Below are positions 32,820 through 39,675 of a stretch of DNA of 39,675 nucleotides, one piece after another. The translations under genes and the position numbers were made by a program. Every line of letters begins with the position of its first letter. Position 1 is the stretch's first letter. Source of the stretch: Candidatus Frankia nodulisporulans (GTDB lineage: Bacteria; Actinomycetota; Actinomycetes; Frankiales; Frankiaceae); NCBI RefSeq assembly GCF_902806475.1, contig NZ_CADCWS010000014.1:1-39675 (forward strand), read 5' to 3'. Under the pieces are notes generated by a model. That model was given only the letters and a program-made list of their open reading frames with translations, was not told the origin of the DNA and did no database searches.

Positions 32820-35321
32820 TCAGCGGGACTCGACGACGTCGGCCCAGTGGCGCAGCAGGGTGTGGGCCTCGGTGAGGTCGGCGCCCTCGGCCCACAGATG
32901 CGTGACGGCCTCGCTGGGGTCGGGCAGGACGAGAATCCACGAACCGTCGGCGCCCACCACGCGCACGCCGTCGGTGGTGTCCAGCGTGAAACCGGCGTCC
33001 ACGTCGACGGATTCGACGACGCGGCGCATCACGGTGCCCTTGACCGCCCAGGGGGTGGGCACCGAAAGGCGCAGGATGGCGACCGAGGGTATCCGGGCGT
33101 CGATCACGGACAGGGTCAGTCGGGTCCGCGAGACCAGGGCCAGCAGCTTGACGAAGGCGGCGAGGCCGTCGATGGCCGGGCCGAACTCGGGAACGACGAA
33201 GCCGCCACGTCCGTCCGCGGCGAAGACGACCCCGGCCTGCCGGGCGACCTGGGACAGCGCCGGCGCGGACGTGGGGGTGCGCCGCACGCTCAGGCCGTGG
33301 AACCGGGTGACCTGGTCGGCGACCCGGGTGGTGGTGACAGGCAGGGCGACGGCGGCGCCGCGGCTCTCGGCGGCGACCAGGTCGAGGAAGACCAGCAGCG
33401 CGCGGTCGTCGTCGATGAGGTCGCCGCGCTCGTCGACGATCGCGAGACGTTCACCGGTGTGGTCGAAGCGCACCCCGAAGGCGGCGCCGGAGCTCGCGAC
33501 CAGCGCGCCGAGACGGTCGGTGGCGCGCAGGTCGTCGGTGGCGTCGTAGGCGGGTATGGTCTCGTCGACCCGGCCGTTGACGGTGAGGACATCCACGCCG
33601 AGCCGGCCGAGCAGGGTCGGCAGCACCAGCGAGGCCGCTCCCCCGGACGGGTCCAGCACGATCTTGAGTGCGGCGTCCGTGACGCCCGTGGTGTCCACCC
33701 GGTCGAGCAGGTCCTGGATGTAGAGGTCGAGGGTGCGCGCGGGAAAGCGCAGGTCGCCGATCTCGCCGGGGAAGGCCCGGCGGAACTCCTGGCGGGAGAA
33801 CACCCGGTCGAGCTTGCGCTGGGCGGCCGGGGAGAGATCGTCCCCCTCCGCGTCCAGGAAGAGGATGTCGATGCGTTCCGGATCTCCGGGGGTGGTGCGC
33901 ACCATGATGCCGCCGGCCGCGTTCGACGAGCGGACGTCGAAGCGGGCCACCGGCATCGGCGCGACCTCGAGGTCACGGATGTTGATCGCCCCGGTGGTCA
34001 GCGCGCTGATCACTGCGCGTTTGAGGGCGCGGGCGGCGCGGGAGCCGTCCCGGGCGGTGGTGACCGTGGCGCCCTTCTTCAGGGTGGTGGCGTAGGCCGC
34101 CGAGAGCCGGACCACCAGCTCCGGGGTGATCTCGGCGTTGATCAGGCCGGAGACGCCGCGCGGGCCGAACAGGGTGCGCTGCCCGCGCGACTCCCAGATC
34201 ACCGAGGTGTTGACGACCGCGCCGGCCTCGATCGTCTTGAACGGGTAGACCTTGACGTCGTGGGAGACGAAGGCCTCCTCCCGCACGACGCACTCGTCGC
34301 CGATGACCGCGCCCTCCTCGATCCGCGCCGCGCGCAGCACGTCGGTGCTGCGCCCGATCACGCAGCCCCGCAGGTTGGTCTGCGGGCCGATGAGGGCGTT
34401 GTCCTGGACGATCGCGCGGTGCAGGAAGGCGCCGGACTTCACCAGCACGTTGCTGCCGAGCACGGAGTACTCGCGCAGTTCCGCTCCGGCCTCGACCTTG
34501 CTGTAGTCGCCGACGACGAGGGGGCCCTTGAGGACGGCGTCCGGATGCACCTCGGCGTCCTCACCGATCCACACCCCGGGTGACACCTCGAAGCCGCCGA
34601 TGTCGACCTCCACCTTGCGGCCCAGCACGTCGGCCTGGGCCCGCAGGAAGCTCGCGATGGTGCCGACATCCTCCCAGTAGCCCTTGGCCACATAGCCGTA
34701 GACGGGTGCGCCGGCCTTGACCAGGCGGGGGAACACATCCCCGGACCAGTCCACCGCCTCCCCGGGTGGCACGTGCGCCAGCACCTCCGGCTCCATCACG
34801 TAGATGCCGGTGTTGACGGTGTCGGAGAAGACCTGGCCCCAGGTCGGCTTCTCCAGGAAGCGCAGGATGCGGCCGTCCTCGCCGGTGATGACGATGCCGA
34901 ACTCCAACGGGTCGGGCGCCGATGTGAGCGCCACCGTGACCAGTGCGCCGACCCTGCGGTGGTAGGCGACGAGCTCGGTCAGGTCGATGTCGGTCAGCGC
35001 GTCGCCGCTGATGACCAGGAACGCCTCGTCGCGCAGCGCGTCCTCGGCGTTCTTCACACTGCCGGCGGTGCCCAGCGGAGTCGTCTCGGTGGCGTACGAC
35101 AGGTGCATGCCCAGCTCGTCACCGGCACCGAAGTAGGTGCGGATCATCGAGGCGAGGAACTGCACCGTCACGACCGTCTCGTCGAAACCGTGCCGCTTGA
35201 GCAACCGCAGCACATGCTCCATGATCGGCCGGTTGACCACGGGCAGCAGTGGTTTGGGCAGGTTGGCGGTCAACGGTCGCAGCCGGGTGCCCTCGCCGCC
35301 CGCCATGACGACCGCTCTCAC
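32820..35321 (-). CDS. Mannose-1-phosphate guanylyltransferase / phosphomannomutase-like fusion
   Basis: An 833-aa protein in three parts. Residues 1-~235 are a nucleotidyltransferase (VMAGGEGTRLRPLTANLPKP, LVISGDALTDIDL, FLEKPTWGQVFSDTVNTGIY). Residues ~250-370 are a left-handed beta-helix (VVGDYSKVEAGAELREYSVL). The rest is a phosphohexomutase-like region. In that part the phosphoserine motif (TASHNP-like) is not present where expected (ARFDVRSSNAAGG, then TTPGDPERID), and the metal motif DGDADR reads FDHTGERLA, so mutase activity is doubtful. GDP-mannose or a related sugar nucleotide for cell-wall glycans or PIMs is the likely product. GTG 35321 overlaps the pgsA-like stop (GTGA), with GGGAGG upstream. 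Confidence 0.88.
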   Translation of the reverse strand: MRAVVMAGGEGTRLRPLTANLPKPLLPVVNRPIMEHVLRLLKRHGFDETVVTVQFLASMIRTYFGAGDELGMHLSYATETTPLGTAGSVKNAEDALRDEAFLVISGDALTDIDLTELVAYHRRVGALVTVALTSAPDPLEFGIVITGEDGRILRFLEKPTWGQVFSDTVNTGIYVMEPEVLAHVPPGEAVDWSGDVFPRLVKAGAPVYGYVAKGYWEDVGTIASFLRAQADVLGRKVEVDIGGFEVSPGVWIGEDAEVHPDAVLKGPLVVGDYSKVEAGAELREYSVLGSNVLVKSGAFLHRAIVQDNALIGPQTNLRGCVIGRSTDVLRAARIEEGAVIGDECVVREEAFVSHDVKVYPFKTIEAGAVVNTSVIWESRGQRTLFGPRGVSGLINAEITPELVVRLSAAYATTLKKGATVTTARDGSRAARALKRAVISALTTGAINIRDLEVAPMPVARFDVRSSNAAGGIMVRTTPGDPERIDILFLDAEGDDLSPAAQRKLDRVFSRQEFRRAFPGEIGDLRFPARTLDLYIQDLLDRVDTTGVTDAALKIVLDPSGGAASLVLPTLLGRLGVDVLTVNGRVDETIPAYDATDDLRATDRLGALVASSGAAFGVRFDHTGERLAIVDERGDLIDDDRALLVFLDLVAAESRGAAVALPVTTTRVADQVTRFHGLSVRRTPTSAPALSQVARQAGVVFAADGRGGFVVPEFGPAIDGLAAFVKLLALVSRTRLTLSVIDARIPSVAILRLSVPTPWAVKGTVMRRVVESVDVDAGFTLDTTDGVRVVGADGSWILVLPDPSEAVTHLWAEGADLTEAHTLLRHWADVVESR

Positions 35322-35977
35322 CGATGACCTCCCGCTCCGACCGTCCCCGCCGTCGCGGAGCTGCCCGCTGATCCGCCGCCGCGGCCACGATGTGCTCGGA
35401 CCAGCTGCGCCGCCTGAAGGAAATAGAGCGCGCCGGACCACCAGTACAGAGCGATACCCCAGATCGCGAACGCCCATCCGACCGGACGGGCCGCCGTCGC
35501 GAGCCAGGAGTCCCCGGCCGAGAGCAGCAGCAGCGGGAAGGCGTAGAGCAGGTTGAACGTCGCCGCCTTGCCCAGGTAGTGCACGGGCAGGGCCACCCCC
35601 ACCCCGATCCGGCGCAGCAGCGGCGGCAGGGCGAGCAGGGCGACGTCCCGGGCCAGCAGCGCGACGGCGAACCAGAGCGGGACGATGTCGCGCACGGTCA
35701 GCGCGACGATGGTGGACAGGATGTACAGCCGGTCGGCCAGCGGGTCGAGCAGGGCGCCGAGCCGGCTGGCCTGGTCGAGCACACGGGCGAGCTTGCCGTC
35801 GAGGTAGTCGCTGACACCGGCGAAGGCCAGCACGCCGAAGGCAGCGCCGTCCGCCTCCGGGCCGAGGACCAGCCACAGGAACAGTGGCACGCCCAGCAGG
35901 CGCAACGCCGACAGCGCGTTCGGGATCGTCCAGATCCGGTCCGGCGACGGCGCCCCGGTTGGCACGGCGTCCTGCAT
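35318..35977 (-). CDS. CDP-alcohol phosphatidyltransferase (PgsA-like, Rv1822-like)
   Basis: A 219-aa membrane enzyme that joins CDP-diacylglycerol to a polyol. The signature D-G-x2-A-R-x8-G-x3-D-x3-D is complete in LDGKLARVLDQASRLGALLD followed by PLADR. Four or five TM helices follow, including IVPLWFAVALLARDVALLAL. Product could be phosphatidylglycerophosphate or a cardiolipin/inositol lipid; mycobacterial Rv1822 is called PgsA2. ATG 35977 has GGAGGAGG upstream. Its last four bases overlap the next gene's GTG. Confidence 0.92.
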   Translation of the reverse strand: MQDAVPTGAPSPDRIWTIPNALSALRLLGVPLFLWLVLGPEADGAAFGVLAFAGVSDYLDGKLARVLDQASRLGALLDPLADRLYILSTIVALTVRDIVPLWFAVALLARDVALLALPPLLRRIGVGVALPVHYLGKAATFNLLYAFPLLLLSAGDSWLATAARPVGWAFAIWGIALYWWSGALYFLQAAQLVRAHRGRGGGSAGSSATAGTVGAGGHR

Positions 35978-35997
35978 GCGACGTCCTCCTCCACCGG

Positions 35998-36029
35998 GCG
36001 CCCCAGCGGTCTGATCGACCGCTGGGCGC
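35998..36029 (-). terminator. Hairpin terminator after the NlpC/P60 gene
   Basis: GCGCCCCAGCGGTC (35998-36011) and GACCGCTGGGCGC (36017-36029) pair with one bulged C and a five-base loop, about 53 bases past the minus-strand stop at 36082 and just before the pgsA-like gene. No T-run. Confidence 0.65.
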
Positions 36030-36081
36030 TGTCCCTACGACCCGGCGGGCCGGACAGTGCTGACGCTAGCGGATACAGCCG

Positions 36082-37158
36082 TCAGTGGATGCGGCCGACC
36101 TTGTAGGTCGAGCTGTAGATCGGACGCAACGACACCACACCGCCGGTCTGCGGAGCGGCCCACATGTACCCGTTACCGGCGTAGATGCCCACATGGTAGA
36201 TGTTGCCGGGCGTCCCGTAGAAGATGAGGTCACCGGGCTGCTTACCCGACTGCGGCACCTTGGTGGAGACGTTGTACTGCCCCTGGGCGGTGCGCGGCAG
36301 GGAACGGCCGAGCTGCTTGAACACGTACTGGACGAGCCCGGAGCAGTCGAACGAGTACGGGCCCTCCGCGCCCCACACGTACGGCTTGCCCTTGTTCAGC
36401 GAGGCCAGGTAGACGGCTTTCTCCCCGATGGAGCTGCCCGGGATCACCGTCGGGATGGCCTGCGAGATGACCGAGCCGTCGACCCCGACACCGACCCGGC
36501 CGACCCCCGTGCCGGTTCGGGTGGGGCTGGCGATCGTCACGGTGGCGGCGCCGGCCAGGGAGGGCCGCAGCGCGCTCGAACCATCGAAGACCGCGGTGAT
36601 CGTGGTGGTGGACAGCAGCCGCGCGGTGATCTGCGCGTTGCCGCTGGCATCGGTGTGCAACCGGGTGGACGTCTGCCACTGCGGCCCGTTGACCACGACG
36701 ATGCGGATGTCCTGGCCGGCCAGCGGCGCACCGGTGTCGGCCTCGGTGGCGCGCACGGTCAGCACCACCGGGGTGTTCGGGGCGACGGTCGTCCTGTCCG
36801 CGGTGATCGAGACGTTGGTGAAGACCGGGTCGTGATCGGCGATCGCGGTGGCCAGCGGTGCGAGGGAACGGGCGGCCGTCAGGTCACCGGAGGCGCTCTG
36901 GGTGGACGTCATGGACGCCTCGCGCAGCAGCGAGTTCGCCTCCAGGGAGGAGGAGCCGTCCGTGCCGGCGGGGACGGTCGCCGCGAAGGCCGCCGTCGAC
37001 GCGGCGATCGTGCCGGTGGTGAAGGCCGCGATGGTCACCGCCCGGCGCGACGTGCCGGAGCCGGTCGCGGCGGAAGCACGGGGGACCGCGGGGCGCTGGC
37101 GACCGCGAACGAGCTGCTCCCAGTCGTCCGGCAGCCAGGCCATAGCACGACGTGGCAA
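36082..37158 (-). CDS. Secreted NlpC/P60 peptidoglycan hydrolase with Ig-like domain
   Basis: The 358-aa product begins with a basic segment, then a hydrophobic stretch near residues 37-60 (AVTIAAFTTGTIAASTAAFA) that can act as a signal or anchor, then an Ig-like domain (VFTNVSITADRTTVAPNTPV to LAGAATVTIA). It ends in an NlpC/P60 catalytic domain with KPYVWGAEGPYSFDCSGLVQ (nucleophile Cys near residue 271), GDLIFYGTPGNIYHVGIYAG (His near 321) and the third polar residue after it. It cuts peptide cross-bridges of the wall, probably for growth or separation. TTG 37158 is favoured, with GGAAGG seven bases upstream; ATG 37143 is the alternative. A structured leader of about 300 bases precedes it. 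Confidence 0.88.
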   Translation of the reverse strand: MPRRAMAWLPDDWEQLVRGRQRPAVPRASAATGSGTSRRAVTIAAFTTGTIAASTAAFAATVPAGTDGSSSLEANSLLREASMTSTQSASGDLTAARSLAPLATAIADHDPVFTNVSITADRTTVAPNTPVVLTVRATEADTGAPLAGQDIRIVVVNGPQWQTSTRLHTDASGNAQITARLLSTTTITAVFDGSSALRPSLAGAATVTIASPTRTGTGVGRVGVGVDGSVISQAIPTVIPGSSIGEKAVYLASLNKGKPYVWGAEGPYSFDCSGLVQYVFKQLGRSLPRTAQGQYNVSTKVPQSGKQPGDLIFYGTPGNIYHVGIYAGNGYMWAAPQTGGVVSLRPIYSSTYKVGRIH

Positions 37159-37957
37159 AACGCGTCCTTCCCGTGCGCTGGCGAGGTGAGACGCCGGAAG
37201 CGGGCCGGGGTGCCCGATCACCGACGGACCCGGTCAGTACCGAGGCAGACCACGCGCTGACGAGCGACGGTGGTGCTCCCCCGGGACCGTGGGTCCCCAC
37301 GCCTGCCCCGGCAAACTCGGAGGGGTCGCCGAACCGGGGGCAGGACTAGGCGCATCGGTTCGACGGGTATCGCGGTTGGCTTGCGGGTGCCCACACTTCG
37401 CCTGCGGCGCATCACTTCTGAAGACCCAAACGGAAGTGCTGCTGACGACGATAGTGGACATACCGCTATTGCCGGCAACCACCCCGAGCCCAACGCTTGG
37501 ACGCCCGCGACCGATACCCCCGCTCGCCAGCAAGCCGCGCACTCTCGATCACCATCCGTCAGTACCAGCGAGCGCCCGCCGTGTCGTGGGAAACATCCGC
37601 GATCCCTGCGCACCCGCTCCCTGACGTGGCGTCGCGGGCTACCCGTTCGATCATGACCGTCCGCGTGCGTCCGGCTGTGCGAGCCCACCCCGACCACATC
37701 CGGCACCCCCAGCCGGACGCACCCACCCCGACTGGCCGCTACTCGCATCCGATCCCGGGACCCGCCCGGCCCCGCGGGGAGCCGTCCGACCCGTCGCCGT
37801 CCTCGATGGTGGTGGCGTTTCGGGGGGGTGGACATTGGTGTCGTCGCCGTAGCCAGGCGAGCATCGATCGAGGTCGCGGGCATCCGCGGCCACCGCCGAC
37901 CGCCAGCGTGACCGTGCGGCGACCATCCGCGTTCGCGGCGTCACGCAGGATGGACCG
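37159..37957. other. Long leader/intergenic region upstream of the NlpC/P60 gene
   Basis: About 800 bases without a supported gene. On the minus strand, 150-310 bases before the hydrolase gene, are ATAGCGG/CCACTAT (37451-37469, one G-T pair), CACTTC/GAAGTG (37413-37438) and CCTGCCCC/GGGGCAGG (37302-37343). A relatively AT-rich patch at 37405-37475 may hold a promoter. The other end carries the start region of the small HTH gene. Confidence 0.5.
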
Positions 37958-38215
37958 ATGAGGTCCGACCCCCTGATGACCGTGACCGAGGTGGCCAATC
38001 ACCTGCGTCTGACCGCGTCGTCATGGCGCGAGCAGGTAGCCGCGGGTACCGCCCCGCCCCCTGACGACCCGGACACGGCCACCGACAAGCCCGAGTTCCG
38101 ACGCCGCCCCCGCTGGCACCGATCCACGCTGGACACCTGGAACGAACAACGCCGCGCCGAGCGCCGCGCCGCCCGCGAGACCCAGGCCACTCAGACCACT
38201 CAGACCGGCGGATAG
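37958..38215 (+). CDS. Small helix-turn-helix protein (excisionase/AlpA-like)
   Basis: The 85-aa product has TVTEVANHLRLTASSWREQV, a short winged HTH resembling excisionase and AlpA-like proteins, then RRRPRWHRSTLDTWNEQ, the usual second helix. A charged tail AERRAARETQATQTTQTGG follows. Such proteins are often phage- or plasmid-linked regulators, but no other mobile gene is nearby. ATG 37958 used. A host gene of the same fold is equally possible. Confidence 0.75.
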   Translation: MRSDPLMTVTEVANHLRLTASSWREQVAAGTAPPPDDPDTATDKPEFRRRPRWHRSTLDTWNEQRRAERRAARETQATQTTQTGG

Positions 38216-38347
38216 CCCAGACCCGCCGAATCCCGGGCGGGGCCCGGCGATGCCCATGGCTGCCGTGATCCACACGGGTGCCGACGGAGCATCCAGCAAA
38301 TGCGAACGCCCCCTCCGCCACGTTCGGCCGAGAGGGCATTTCCCCTG

Positions 38348-38421
38348 TCGGGACGACAGGATTTGAACCTGCGACCCCCAGACCCCCAGTCTGGTGCGCT
38401 ACCAAGCTGCGCCACGTCCCG
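38348..38421 (-). tRNA. tRNA-Pro (anticodon GGG)
   Basis: The minus strand reads CGGGACG at 5', a D-arm GCGCAGCTTGGTAGCGC, an anticodon stem CCAGA-CTGGGGG-TCTGG with GGG anticodon, a T-arm GCAGGTTCGAATCCTGT, and CGTCCCG-A at 3'. All four arms fit and the length is 74. No CCA is encoded. CGAACG/CGTTCG at about 38303-38326 may end its transcript. Confidence 0.97.
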
Positions 38422-38462
38422 TACGCGAGCAACACTACCGTATCCGCGCGCCGAACAGTGAC

Positions 38463-38495
38463 CGGGGGTCGCGTCGAGCACCGACGCGACCCCCG
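38463..38495 (-). terminator. 14-bp hairpin between the surface protein gene and tRNA-Pro
   Basis: CGGGGGTCGCGTCG (38463-38476) and CGACGCGACCCCCG (38482-38495) pair perfectly around AGCAC. It lies 155 bases past the minus-strand stop at 38650 and is the probable terminator of that gene. Confidence 0.7.
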
Positions 38496-38649
38496 ACCCT
38501 CGTGCGCGGCCCCGCGTGGGACCAGGCCGAGGCCGTCACCCACGAGGAAGTCCGTGCGGTGCGTCAGCCGCCGGTGAAGCACGGCGCAGGGCCGTTCGGG
38601 AGGTGCGGCCGACGACCGCGGACTTTGACTACCGCAGGGAGAGCGAACC

Positions 38650-39183
38650 TCAGCTGGCGCCCTGGGTACGACGACGTGCCACCCCGGCACCGATCAGCAG
38701 GGCACCGATGGTGGCCCCGGCGACCGGAAGCAGCGGTGAGGACGCGCCACGGTCGGCCATGCCACCGCCACCGGCGGGCACACCGCCGCCGGCGACGCCA
38801 CCAACACCGACACCGACGCCGACGACGCCAACGCCGACACCGGCCGGGCAGTCCTTGTCCTTGTCCTTGTCCTTGTCGTCCCAGTTGAACCAGTCGCCGT
38901 CCTTGACCTTGTCCTCGTCAAGGCCCTTGCCCTCGTCGCCCTTGTTGAGCTCGTCGGCCTCGGCCTTCTTGTCCGGGGCGTCCTTGCCTCCGTCCTTGTC
39001 GCCGTCCTTGTCCTTGTCGCCAAAGATGTCCCAGTCGTCCTTCTGGTCCTTGTCGTTACCGCAGACGGGCTTCTTGTCGTCGAATGCGTGGGCCGCGGAC
39101 GTGCCGACTGCCACGGTGAAGGTTGCGGTGGCGATGCCGGAGATCGCGAGCGCGGCGGCGCGGCGACCCATACCCTTCGTCAT
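38650..39183 (-). CDS. Secreted Asp/Lys-rich surface protein with LPxxG-like sorting tail
   Basis: A 177-aa secreted protein. Residues 1-33 are a Sec signal peptide (MGRRAAALAISGIATATFTV, ending AAHA). Residues ~34-112 are rich in Asp and Lys, with DKDKDGDKDGGKD, which fits the D-x-D-x-D-G-x-x-D pattern of calcium-binding loops, and two Cys near the edges. A Gly/Val-rich stretch (VGVGVVGVGVGVGG) follows. The end is LPVAG, then a hydrophobic helix (ATIGALLIGAGVA) and RRRTQ, the layout of a sortase sorting signal with Ala instead of Thr. Function unknown; probably wall- or membrane-attached. 6-bp repeats CCTTGT encode the KDKDKD run. Confidence 0.8.
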   Translation of the reverse strand: MTKGMGRRAAALAISGIATATFTVAVGTSAAHAFDDKKPVCGNDKDQKDDWDIFGDKDKDGDKDGGKDAPDKKAEADELNKGDEGKGLDEDKVKDGDWFNWDDKDKDKDKDCPAGVGVGVVGVGVGVGGVAGGGVPAGGGGMADRGASSPLLPVAGATIGALLIGAGVARRRTQGAS

Positions 39184-39492
39184 CTGGTCCCCTCTCTCAC
39201 TGACGGTGATCTATGCATCACTGCGAGTGACACCATAGCGACCGGCTGTGAGCATCCGCGCCAAGCGCGCAGGGCGTGGTGCGGTCCGCCGCGACAGTCG
39301 ACGTGGGATCGAGCGTGCGTTCGCGTCAGCGAAAGCCGGATTCGGCCCGGTTCGCCCCCGGCCAGGTCTGCCCACCGGGCACATCCGCGTCATGGTCACC
39401 CATTGTTGCCTCCCCGCTCGCTAGAGTGACGCTCAGTCAGGGGCGATACACGGCGCGATTCCTGCCGTCCCGACGAGGACAGGGGGTGCGAG

Positions 39493-39675
39493 ATGACCGA
39501 GCGAGCCAGGTGGCGACAGCTGCCGCCATGGCGCAGGCTGTCGGCGTGGCACGGAGTGCTACTGGTCGGCGTCATATTGACCCTGGTCAGCGGATTTCGG
39601 CTGGCGGAACCGGCATTCGACGCCGTCCGCGGCGGTTCCGGGGCGGACGCGGCGAACGAGCTGCCGCCGATCCCC
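39493..39675 (+). CDS. N-terminus of a single-TM membrane protein, cut by the window end
   Basis: ATG 39493 follows AGGGGG. The visible 61 residues have a basic start (MTERARWRQLPPWRRL), one TM helix (VLLVGVILTLVSGF) and then an exported linker ending ELPPIP. This layout is seen in class F sortases, among others, and the neighbouring surface protein has a sorting-like tail, but the catalytic part lies outside the window. TAGAGT at 39422-39427 is a -10 candidate; no good -35 is spaced to it. Confidence 0.65.
   Translation, partial: MTERARWRQLPPWRRLSAWHGVLLVGVILTLVSGFRLAEPAFDAVRGGSGADAANELPPIP

Noticed and set aside
35322-35876. N-terminal extension of the guanylyltransferase fusion
   Set aside because: The extra residues are the PgsA-like gene in another frame; the GTG at 35321 has a good ribosome site and the right family start.
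37302-37550. c-di-AMP (ydaO) riboswitch before the NlpC/P60 gene
   Set aside because: Fragments resembling its cores (GCGGGGG, CTCGGGGTGG, CACCCGCAAGCCAACC) occur in the right order, but the conserved adenosines in them are missing.
37958-38421. Integrated element at tRNA-Pro with an excisionase-like gene
   Set aside because: No integrase, no repeat of the tRNA end and no other mobile genes are visible in the window.

Overview
The window is a very GC-rich stretch of an actinobacterial chromosome. It has WhiB, DevR/DevS-like two-component genes, GTG and TTG starts, leaderless transcription signals and the conserved block from the PgsA-like synthase to the MerR regulators known in Mycobacterium as Rv1822-Rv1830. 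Base composition, low-complexity Pro/Ala-rich tails and gene order suggest a Frankia-like or related actinomycete. The genus is an inference; no marker gene fixes it.

Layout. 1-4.3 kb: a PNPOx-like flavoprotein, a DHA2-type drug exporter overlapping a TetR regulator, and a FolD-like protein that lacks the usual catalytic lysine. 4.3-12 kb: a membrane diguanylate cyclase, BioA, a rhomboid protease, a frameshifted MFS transporter and a frameshifted low-complexity protein. 12.1-14.7 kb: convergent DevR-like response regulator and GAF-GAF histidine kinase. 14.9-16.5 kb: a sulfur unit made of a leaderless 28-aa leader peptide, cysteine dioxygenase and an ATGA-coupled rhodanese. 16.5-17.8 kb: whiB behind a long leader with a large nested hairpin element and a 31-aa uORF that overlaps the whiB start. 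18-20.5 kb: a SixA-like phosphatase, a small membrane protein and OtsA.

20.8-25.7 kb: a tight three-gene minus-strand operon of a large FtsK/SpoIIIE ATPase, a Pro-rich four-TM protein and an 87-aa helical protein. It resembles a reduced type VII-secretion-like module and is the best candidate for an undescribed system. A divergent HAD phosphatase follows at 26.3 kb.

26.9-37.2 kb: the conserved growth and cell-envelope block on the minus strand. In transcription order it holds NlpC/P60 hydrolase, PgsA-like synthase, a nucleotidyltransferase/phosphomannomutase-like fusion, DUF881 (frameshifted at a strong hairpin), small basic protein, a second DUF881 without its membrane anchor, GcvH, a GarA-like FHA protein, an FtsR-like MerR protein, a bifunctional-nuclease family protein and a second MerR protein. 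The last ends inside a 16-unit 9-bp repeat. 37.9-39.7 kb: a small HTH protein, tRNA-Pro(GGG), a secreted Asp/Lys-rich protein with an LPxxG-like sorting tail, and the start of a membrane protein cut by the window edge.

Three genes need a frame change to join their two halves, and each needs the same +1 shift. Either the sequence carries single-base insertions or several genes are recently broken; resequencing is needed to tell.
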